Of a DNA stretch of 25,297 nucleotides, positions 14,096-20,245 are shown piece after piece. Each line of letters opens with the position of its first letter. Within the stretch, counting starts at the first letter, position 1. Source of the stretch: Microcaldota archaeon (GTDB taxonomy: Archaea > Micrarchaeota > Micrarchaeia > Micrarchaeales > CABMGC01); NCBI GenBank assembly GCA_021791075.1, contig JAJYXH010000044.1:1-25297 (forward strand), written 5' to 3'. Position numbers and translations under genes: made by a program. The notes under the pieces are model-generated. The model worked only from the letters and a program-made list of their open reading frames with translations. It was not told where the DNA came from and did no database searches.

Positions 14096-14173
14096 CGAGG
14101 GGTGAGATACCCCAGACGTAGTCGGGGAGGAACCCCTCGTGCCTGAGGTTCATAAGGGGCCATAGCCCCTTAT
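14096..14173. repeat. Right-end hairpins of the IS200/IS605-like element
   Basis: Just after the tnpA stop, CGAGGGGT (14096-14103) pairs with ACCCCTCG (14132-14139), enclosing a nested stem CCCC-A-GAC / GTC-GGGG (14110-14127). A third stem, ATAAGGGGC-CATA-GCCCCTTAT, occupies 14152-14173. Together these form a compact structured right end; the last hairpin could also terminate transcription. The exact cleavage site is not visible. Confidence 0.6.
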
Positions 14174-14300
14174 TTCATATAGTCACGAACATTATGGATT
14201 TGGTATAAAAGTATAAAAGACTGCAAGGTGAATCATGAATTAACCGGGAAACATTATTGACTGCGGCGTTCTGCTGCAGTAAAATCAACATAGTAGGATG
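14174..14300. other. Gap without a visible gene
   Basis: From the right-end hairpin to the end of the HTH gene I see no open frame of note and no continuation of the IS110 C-terminus. CTGCGGCGTT near 14263 resembles the hairpin arm at 12433, too short to interpret. Confidence 0.4.
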
Positions 14301-15062
14301 TCACCTAATTCCTTTGATAATAGCCTGTTTTATAATACTTCTAAATTTCTTTAGAAGTGCGATCTGCTCTCTGTCATCCATCTCTATAGACTCGATTAAA
14401 AGGCCGGCTTCCGGGCCAAGGCGCTCCTTAATGTCGTTTATTGATATCTCCTTATGCTCTTTTGCCTTATCCAAAAGTTTGTCAACTACCTCTATGGAAA
14501 CTTTTCCGAGCTCTCCTCTTAGTGGTTTATCGACACGTTCAAAAAGCGCCTGCACAATATCGGCGTGCCTTAGGCTGTCTGTAGCTATCTGCCTAAACAG
14601 AATACGTGCAAAATGGTTGCCGCTACTCTGGGCAAAGCCTAGGAAATACATTGCGCTATCGTGTTCTCTCCTTATCCTTTCAGCAAGTATCGACTTTATC
14701 TCTACATTTGAATATTTCTCTTTTGGAATGTTGTCAGTTTTGCTGCCTTCGAGTGAAATGCCGGCAAGTTCTTGTGCTATTTTTAGTACTGTTCCCTGGC
14801 ATCTTTCATATTCTTTTATCTCAATTAATTTTCCAATTGTGTCGGATGCCTCCTTGATTGCATTATCAAACCCTTTCAACCCATTTGCGTCTTTCTTGAG
14901 CGAAACGCCTCTTTTACCTTTAATGTACTGCGACACTGCTGAAGGCGTAATTCCAAGTGCAGCAGATACCTCCTTGTTGGATTTTCCCAATTCATTAACT
15001 AGCTCCATTGCAATTGAGATGCGGGTGGCGTTCAGAATGTTTCCAAAAGATTGCATTTTCAA
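14301..15062 (-). CDS. XRE-type HTH regulator fused to a ferritin-like helical domain (candidate metal sensor)
   Basis: Residues 10-50 form an XRE-type HTH (ELGKSNKEVSAALGITPSAV, then SQYIKGKRG), like archaeal COG2522 regulators, followed by a helical linker with one cysteine (ERCQGTVLKIAQEL). Residues 120-253 are four-helix-like: ILAERIRREHDSAMYFLGFA, FRQIATDSLRHADIVQALF, a spacer, and LLIESIEMDDREQIALLKKF. Spacing resembles rubrerythrin/ferritin-like bundles: Glu133-His134 in the first helix, His166 in the second, Glu224, Glu227 and Asp230-Glu232 in the last. The usual E-x-x-H is S-x-x-H and the last E-x-x-H ends in Gln, so a di-iron oxidase is unlikely; a metal-sensing or structural role is inferred. 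Start is TTG 15062 or ATG 15056 with GGTGAT upstream. It is divergent from the Nramp-like gene across repeated half-sites. Confidence 0.62.
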   Translation of the reverse strand: MKMQSFGNILNATRISIAMELVNELGKSNKEVSAALGITPSAVSQYIKGKRGVSLKKDANGLKGFDNAIKEASDTIGKLIEIKEYERCQGTVLKIAQELAGISLEGSKTDNIPKEKYSNVEIKSILAERIRREHDSAMYFLGFAQSSGNHFARILFRQIATDSLRHADIVQALFERVDKPLRGELGKVSIEVVDKLLDKAKEHKEISINDIKERLGPEAGLLIESIEMDDREQIALLKKFRSIIKQAIIKGIR

Positions 15063-15090
15063 GATAAATCACCAAAAATCCATATTTGCC

Positions 15091-15129
15091 GTTAATTAAC
15101 ATTGTTAATACTATTATTAACATCGTTAG
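15091..15129. promoter_or_regulatory. Operator array: repeated GTTAA/TTAAC half-sites, two dyads 21 bp apart
   Basis: TTAACATTGTTAA at 15096-15108 is a perfect dyad, and TTAACATCGTTAG at 15117-15129 repeats it with one changed arm base. Their centres are 21 bp apart, two helical turns. GTTAATTAAC at 15091-15100 adds a further half-site. The array ends one base before the transporter TATA box and is about 30-65 bp upstream of the regulator start on the other strand. Adjacent dyads on one DNA face suit cooperative binding by the HTH protein encoded beside them. Confidence 0.6.
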
Positions 15130-15130
15130 T

Positions 15131-15140
15131 TATATAAATA
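15131..15140 (+). promoter_or_regulatory. TATA box of the Nramp-like transporter
   Basis: TATATAAATA lies about 47-50 nt before the ATGs at 15187/15190, predicting a leader of roughly 20-25 nt. It directly follows the operator array, so a bound regulator could block or recruit TBP/TFB. Confidence 0.55.
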
Positions 15141-15186
15141 TTGCTGCTTAAAATTTATTAAACGAACCAAGCTTGTGCCTGTGGTA

Positions 15187-16579
15187 ATGATGGGTATATT
15201 GCCAAATCCTGCAAAAGCTAAAGGAATTGATAGCGCTTCTAAGCCAGAGGCTAAGGGGGGCATAATGTATGAGGACGTGCTCCGCGTAAAGGAGCGGAGA
15301 AAGATCGAGCACCTCAAATCTGATAAATCCCCCCATAAACAAGATACTCCTGGTGCTTCTCCTTGTGGGCCCTGGCATGCTTGTGATGCTGGCAGACAAC
15401 GATGCCGGCGGGGTTATTACATATGCTATAACTGGCGCCACTTACGGAATAAGCATATTCATACCATTTTTGCTTTTGATGATTTTTGTAGCCTATGTTG
15501 TACAAGAAATGACAGTTAGATTGGGTGCAGTGACACACCGTGGACATGCGGAGATGATCTTCAGTAAATTTGGGAAAGGCTGGGGACTCTTTTCCATGGG
15601 CGACCTAATCATAGTCAACTTTTTGACCATGATTACAGAGTTTATAGGTATGGGCGCCGGGCTGCTGTTCATTGGCGTGCCCTTGGTATATGGCGTTTTA
15701 ATAAGTGCATGTGTTCTTCTCCTCATACTGTCTATTAGAAGATATCTGACTATAGAGAAGATAATCCTGCTATTCGCGATATTTAATCTCATATATATCC
15801 CGTTAGTATTTCTAGCGCATCCTACCCTATCAGACATAACCAGGGCATTTTCGTTCTCTGGGATACTTCTCGGCAGTTCCCTGACCACATTCATATTTCT
15901 TCTCATAGCCAATGTAGGAACCACAATAGCTCCATGGATGCTCTTCTATCAGCAATCAGCAGTAGTGGACAAGGGAAGCACAAAGGAAGACCTGTTCTAT
16001 GGAAAATTAGATACCTTTACTGGTGCCGTCATGATGGGCGTAGTATCCGTAGCTATCGTGATGTTCACTGCGCTCACATTGCATTCCAATGGCACCAACA
16101 CGCTCTCTTACACTGACCTTGACTTTGCCAACACCATTTCAAAGGTATTTGGGCAATATGCAGGGGTGCTGTTCTCAATAGGGCTTTTTGAAGCTGGTTT
16201 CGTAGCGGCCTTTGCATTGTCATCCTCATCCGCATGGGCATATGGAGAGGTAATGAATGTGCCCCATAGCTTAAATAGGAAATTCGGCGAAGCAAAGGCA
16301 TTCTATTTCATCTTCTTCATAAGCATATTAGGATCAGCACTCGTAGTGCTAATACCAGGCGCGCCTCTCGGATTCTTCACGCTGTTGGTACAGATATTGG
16401 CTACGATACTCATGCCTCCGGCTCTGATATTCCTTTATCTGCTGGTGAATGACAAAAGTCTGATGGGAGACAAAGTTAACGGTAGGTTCACTAACATTGC
16501 CGTCATATCAATAATAATTGCAATAATCGCGATGAATACCATTCTAGCAATATTGCTAGTAAAGGGTGGACAAATATGA
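15187..16579 (+). CDS. Nramp-superfamily divalent metal transporter, NRMT-like, with a one-base frameshift near the N-terminus
   Basis: The main frame (from GTG 15353, 408 residues) has about 11 membrane spans. TM1 reads GPGMLVMLADNDAGGVITYA and TM6 has TTIAPWMLFYQQSAVVDKG. In canonical Nramp these are D-P-G-N and M-P-H; here Asp is kept, Asn is Gly and Met is Ala, the combination I associate with NRAMP-related Mg2+ transporters that take larger hydrated ions. Ahead of it, another frame from ATG 15187 encodes a soluble tail (MMGILPNPAKAKGIDSASKP ... KERRKIEHLKSDKSP) that has no stop before the switch. Removing one C from the C6 run at 15329-15334 joins tail and TM1 as S-P-I-N-K-I-L-L-V, giving about 463 residues. 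It may be a sequencing error, decay, or a slippery switch. The next gene overlaps its stop. Confidence 0.8.
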
Positions 16580-16782
16580 ACACATACCAAAACTTGGAAA
16601 TGACCAATATTACTAAGAGGCAGATAGTCAAAGAAATAGGAGATCAGGCTACCTTTGTTAAAAAGAAGAAACTTGAACGCATGGTGCTAACAAAAAGGGG
16701 AAAATACCTCATGATCGGAATGAGAATTTACATAGTAGCCCTTCTAATAGTTATATTGCTGAGCCTGCTGGGGATTATATGA
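16576..16782 (+). CDS. Small single-span membrane protein overlapping the transporter stop
   Basis: The 68-residue protein has a polar, lysine-rich N-terminal part (about 1-45, including TFVKKKKLERMVLTKRGKYL) and one C-terminal membrane helix, IYIVALLIVILLSLLGII. The start codon overlaps the transporter stop as ATGA, so the two are translationally coupled. Basic residues before the helix predict the N-terminus inside. I know no family; coupling and shape suggest a small accessory or regulatory subunit of the transporter, which is inference. Confidence 0.68.
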   Translation: MNTYQNLEMTNITKRQIVKEIGDQATFVKKKKLERMVLTKRGKYLMIGMRIYIVALLIVILLSLLGII

Positions 16783-16967
16783 AAGAACTTTGAACCAACG
16801 GAAATGGCGGCGAGTCTATTTATCCTTAATGGAACGTTATTTTGGCGTTTATAATAAGAGACGGGTCATTTCAGGTTTAGGCCGCCTCATTCAGATGGCA
16901 AGCTCAACTTTTCTTACGCTTACGTCAAGAAACGGGGAATAACTGGACAGAGATTTGGCGCATGAAT
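16783..16967. other. Gap without a visible gene
   Basis: Nothing convincing is seen between the small membrane protein and the decayed nuclease copy. The longest open piece starts ATG GCG GCG near 16804 and is only about 16 codons. Confidence 0.4.
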
Positions 16968-17422
16968 TTATATCGCATGGACTGACGCAAGTTCTGGATG
17001 CCCGGCGTTGTACCTTTCCTTTAGCGCTTCCTTAAGCTCTGCTGAACGCGTCGGCTCTCCGTGCACCACAAAGACGTTCTCGAACCCCTTCACCCTCCCT
17101 GCAAAGGAGAGCAGCTGCTGCCTGTCAGCGTGCGCAGAGAGGTGATACTTCTCGATCTTCATGTTCACATGCACCTTCCTGCCGTCTACATTGACCTCCT
17201 TTGCCCCTTCCTCTATCGCCCTTCCGGAGGGTGCCTTCCGCCTGATATCCTACCAGGATAAGCTTGTTCTGCGGGTGCTTATCCATATTCTCTATGTACT
17301 TCAGCACAGGACCGCCGGTAAGCATTCCGCTCGTGGTCACCACCCTCGGGTTCGCCCTCTTATTGGGCTTTCCCATACTGAAACAGTCAGTCGAAAAGGA
17401 TAAGGACTTAACGTCGTTCAGG
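16968..17422 (-). pseudogene. Decayed C-terminal part of a second beta-CASP nuclease
   Basis: From about 17422 one minus frame reads into NPRVVTTSGMLTGGPVLKYI and LILVGYQAEGTL, and a neighbouring frame continues IEEGAKEVNVDGRKV, MKIEKYHLSAHADRQQLLSF and VFVVHGEPTRSAELKEALKE to a stop at 16968. These are the beta-CASP and last metal motifs of the family also present at 7993-9303. One extra C near 17225 causes the shift; without it the text is GTLGRAIEEGAKEV. The metallo-beta-lactamase half (about 290 residues) is missing. Similarity to the intact copy is clear but not close to identical, so it is an older paralogue or transferred gene, not a recent duplication. Confidence 0.85.
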
Positions 17423-17812
17423 AATTATGGGATGAAGCCTATTGAACGGAAAGGTTCTTAATCTGTCAAGTTCCTGGGCGCTCAGAGGCGCAGATCCACG
17501 TTGCCCCCCCAGGACCACATGATTCTGCAGCGGCCTGGGTGTACTCACCAGCGCGTTGTCCCTGCTTATCACGTCGTTCCTCGACGCGTAGTTGGGCACG
17601 GCCTCGTTTCCCAAATTGGTGCTATCCCTGCTGACCACGTCATTGTTCCTCTCGGCCCGATCCATCGTGGAGCTGCTTCCCGCAGGCTGTAGGTAATGTG
17701 CGCTCCCGCTCACCGTCGGAGGCCTGACCACGCTTCCCAGAGCCCGCAGCAGCGGGGCATTGTCGTCAACAGTTGTTGAACGCGGAATCGCCGCTCCAGA
17801 TATTGCCATCAT
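17408..17812 (-). CDS. Disordered Ser/Asn/Arg-rich protein of 134 residues, unknown
   Basis: The frame starts MMAISGAAIPRSTTVDDNAP at ATG 17812 and ends at a TAA at 17408. It is rich in Ser, Asn, Arg, Pro and Val, without membrane helices. It contains an imperfect internal repeat, NNDVVSRDSTNL and RNDVISRDNALV, about 20 residues apart. On the minus strand GGTTTAAGTATT (17839-17848) gives a TATA element about 30 nt before the start, as expected for a leaderless gene. No family is recognised. Its end overlaps the open edge of the decayed nuclease copy. It could be non-coding; the promoter and repeat favour a gene. Confidence 0.5.
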   Translation of the reverse strand: MMAISGAAIPRSTTVDDNAPLLRALGSVVRPPTVSGSAHYLQPAGSSSTMDRAERNNDVVSRDSTNLGNEAVPNYASRNDVISRDNALVSTPRPLQNHVVLGGQRGSAPLSAQELDRLRTFPFNRLHPIIPERR

Positions 17813-17893
17813 ACGCTTCTGACTGGGAATTCCTAATACTTAAACCTCTCCTAGCATTTTGGAACCGTGCAAAACGCTGGGCATCCCACAAAG

Positions 17894-17903
17894 CTTTAAA
17901 ATA
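17894..17903 (+). promoter_or_regulatory. TATA box for the membrane protein-pheST operon
   Basis: CTTTAAAATA is about 50 nt before ATG 17949, giving a leader near 25 nt. No other plus-strand promoter is clear before pheS, only 14 nt after this gene. Confidence 0.45.
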
Positions 17904-17948
17904 ATGAACCGAGATGAGATAACGCCTGTGCAGGGCGGATTGTTAGTT

Positions 17949-18728
17949 ATGAAGAAAAGGATAATGCTTCTCATGTTTGTTCTAACGGCCTCTATCTCGC
18001 TGGGGAACGCATTCGCATACTACAACGTCACGTTCCTGAACACGACAGTAATACTGAACGGCAGCAATACCGATGCGAAGGTCATAGAGACGATATCCCT
18101 GTTCGTGAGCAACAGCTCCTTGCAGCAATACTCAACCAGCCGCGCCGCATACAACCTAACGCTGAGCGACTGGCAGAACATAATAAAGTCCCAGCTTCCG
18201 ACAGAGCACATACTCAGCCCGCAGGGCAGCGTATCCGACTTCACGCTGCTTCCGAGCGCCGTGGTCGTGCAGAGCGCCAGCGGGGGCACGGCGTACATCA
18301 TATACAGCTATGTCGTAAGCAACGTGACCTCAGTCAACGAGACCGCTCCGAGGAAGTTCAGGTATGTCTTCAACGACTCCGTCTTCAACTTCGAGCACAC
18401 GGCGAGCGGTCAGCAGCTCTTCCAGGGCTCCAGACTCAACATAGTGCTCCCGCCAGGCGCCGTGGTAGACACAGTCTATCCTCTTCCGGACTATCCTTCA
18501 CCGAACCTTCTGGGTTCGTACAGCAATCAGTCCCTGCTCTCGTGGTACGCACAGGAGCCTCTGAGCAAGTTCTCCTTCTCGTACACGATAACGCAGTCGC
18601 TCCAGTCAGAGGTGCTCGACTACTTCAAGGGCGTATACGACTCGTACAGGCCGTTCATCTACCTTATAATAGTAATACTAATAGGAATAATTGTCGTGTA
18701 CATCTATCTCAAGTTCATGGCGCAGTAA
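17949..18728 (+). CDS. Secreted, C-terminally anchored protein rich in N-glycosylation sequons
   Basis: With the ATG at 17949 the 259-residue protein has a signal peptide (KKRIMLLMFVLTASISLGNA), a beta-rich outer domain of about 200 residues, and one C-terminal membrane helix (YLIIVILIGIIVVYIYLKF) with a short inner tail. The outer part has at least nine N-x-S/T sequons (such as NVT, NTT, NGS, NSS, NLT, NET, NDS, NQS) in about 210 residues. Earlier in-frame ATGs (17859, 17904) would bury the signal peptide and are less likely. I recognise no family. It is probably a glycosylated cell-surface protein. It shares a transcript with pheS by position only. Confidence 0.75.
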   Translation: MKKRIMLLMFVLTASISLGNAFAYYNVTFLNTTVILNGSNTDAKVIETISLFVSNSSLQQYSTSRAAYNLTLSDWQNIIKSQLPTEHILSPQGSVSDFTLLPSAVVVQSASGGTAYIIYSYVVSNVTSVNETAPRKFRYVFNDSVFNFEHTASGQQLFQGSRLNIVLPPGAVVDTVYPLPDYPSPNLLGSYSNQSLLSWYAQEPLSKFSFSYTITQSLQSEVLDYFKGVYDSYRPFIYLIIVILIGIIVVYIYLKFMAQ

Positions 18729-18742
18729 GAAGGTGTTGATGT

Positions 18743-20245
18743 TTGCACAGGTATGAGAAGGCGGTCCTGGAGGCTCTTAGGAAGAAGCATCCGCTGAGCC
18801 TTGACGAGCTGGCCGAAAGGAGTGGCGTAGGCAGGGACGGCATGCTCTGGGCGATAGAGAACCTCTCGAAGGAGAGGCTGGTCGAGGTCAGCAGGACGGA
18901 GTCATCCGAGGCGATACTGACTGACGAGGGTGCACATTACGCCGCATCGGGTCTCCCCGAGGCGAGGCTCCTGAAGAGGCTGAAGGAAGGGACAGTAAAG
19001 GTAAGCGCGATGCAGGAACCCGAGGAGCAGATCGGATTCCAGTGGGCGAAGAAGAACGGGCTCGTCAAGATCGTCGGCGGAAACATAATGCTCTCCGAGA
19101 AGGGCGTAACGGACACGGAGGAAGGCATCGCCGCAGAGAAGGTGCTGAGGCAGCTCTCAAAGGATCCTGCTTCATATGGCTTCCTTGCAAAGAACTCAGT
19201 CGAAGCGATCTCGGAGCTGTCGAAGAGAAACCTGATACGGGTCAGGAAGAGAAGCAGGATCAAGGATGTCAGCATAACGCAGAGGGGCATTAGTGCGGAC
19301 CTTTCCGGAAGAGCCGATGAGGGCATCGGCGCTCTCACTAAGTCTATGATAGCGAGCGGCGAGTGGAAGGGCAAGAGCTTCAAGCCCTACGATGTTAATG
19401 TGCCTGTCGAGAGAAGGGTCGGAGGAAGGCTGCATCCGCTCTACAGGCTCATGGAGAAAATACGGAGGTCGTACATCTCGAACGGATTCCTCGAGGTTCA
19501 CGGGCCGGTGATAGATTCCGCATTCTGGGTCTTTGATGCACTCTTCCAGCCGCAGGATCATCCGGCAAGGGATGCACAGGACACCTTCTATCTCTCCGGA
19601 ATCGACGAGGCAGAGCTCGGCGAGAAGGACTATGTCAGGCAGATAAAGAATGCGCACACTAAAGGATGGAGGTACAGGTGGAGCCTCGAGACTGCCAAGG
19701 AGATGGTTCTCAGGACGCACACTACGAATGTATCAGCGCACTACATCTATGACGTCTTCTCAAAGATAGGCGAGGAATCTGCGAGCATAGCGACGCCGCT
19801 CAAGTTCTTCTCCCTCGGAAAGGTCTTCAGGAACGAGAACATAGACTACAGGCACCTCGCCGACTTCTACATGACCGACGGCATAATAATAGGGAAGGAC
19901 CTTACCCTGGCGAATCTCTTCGACACGATACTCAAGCTTTATGGCTGGCTGGGCACCGAGATAAGGTTCAAGCCTGCGTACTTTCCGTTCGTAGAGCCAG
20001 GGGTCGAGCTCTACGCATACTCGAACGAACTCAAGGAGTGGATCGAGTTCGGCGGAGCCGGCCTCATAAGGAAGGAGATAACGGGATTCAGGAGGAAGAC
20101 GATGAACGTGCTTGCGTGGGGAGTGGCCGTGGAGAGGCTCATGCAGATCAGGCCCGGATGCAACGTGAGGAGCATAACCGAGCTCTACGGCAACAGCCTG
20201 GAGTGGACCAGGGGAAGAGGAGGAATGAACGAATGCCTGTTATAA
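18743..20245 (+). CDS. pheS: Phenylalanyl-tRNA synthetase alpha subunit, archaeal type
   Basis: PheS carries the aminoacylation site of the alpha2-beta2 enzyme. The 500-residue protein has the archaeal N-terminal winged-helix region (ALRKKHPLSLDELAERSGV and a second unit near 140-190) followed by the class II core: WVFDALFQPQDHPARDAQDT, motif 2 FSLGKVFRNENIDYRHLADF, and motif 3 GVAVERLMQIR. The start is TTG at 18743 with AGGTG 7 nt upstream; the frame is closed by TGA at 18737, so no earlier start exists. A five-codon frame (ATG TTT GCA CAG GTA TGA, 18739-18756) overlaps the start. The end overlaps pheT by 13 nt. Confidence 0.95.
   Translation: MHRYEKAVLEALRKKHPLSLDELAERSGVGRDGMLWAIENLSKERLVEVSRTESSEAILTDEGAHYAASGLPEARLLKRLKEGTVKVSAMQEPEEQIGFQWAKKNGLVKIVGGNIMLSEKGVTDTEEGIAAEKVLRQLSKDPASYGFLAKNSVEAISELSKRNLIRVRKRSRIKDVSITQRGISADLSGRADEGIGALTKSMIASGEWKGKSFKPYDVNVPVERRVGGRLHPLYRLMEKIRRSYISNGFLEVHGPVIDSAFWVFDALFQPQDHPARDAQDTFYLSGIDEAELGEKDYVRQIKNAHTKGWRYRWSLETAKEMVLRTHTTNVSAHYIYDVFSKIGEESASIATPLKFFSLGKVFRNENIDYRHLADFYMTDGIIIGKDLTLANLFDTILKLYGWLGTEIRFKPAYFPFVEPGVELYAYSNELKEWIEFGGAGLIRKEITGFRRKTMNVLAWGVAVERLMQIRPGCNVRSITELYGNSLEWTRGRGGMNECLL

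Noticed and set aside
14262..14272. GCGGCGT similarity between 14264 and the hairpin arm at 12436
   Set aside because: Only 8 or so matching bases; not enough to call the other IS110 end.
14257..15099. 280-codon plus-strand frame opposite the HTH-fusion gene
   Set aside because: Serine/leucine-rich antisense shadow; the minus frame has an HTH, a ribosome-binding motif and a consistent helical pattern.
20038..20232. N-terminal extension of pheT
   Set aside because: It lies wholly inside the 3' end of pheS in another frame; the pheT N-terminus is typical from ATG 20233.
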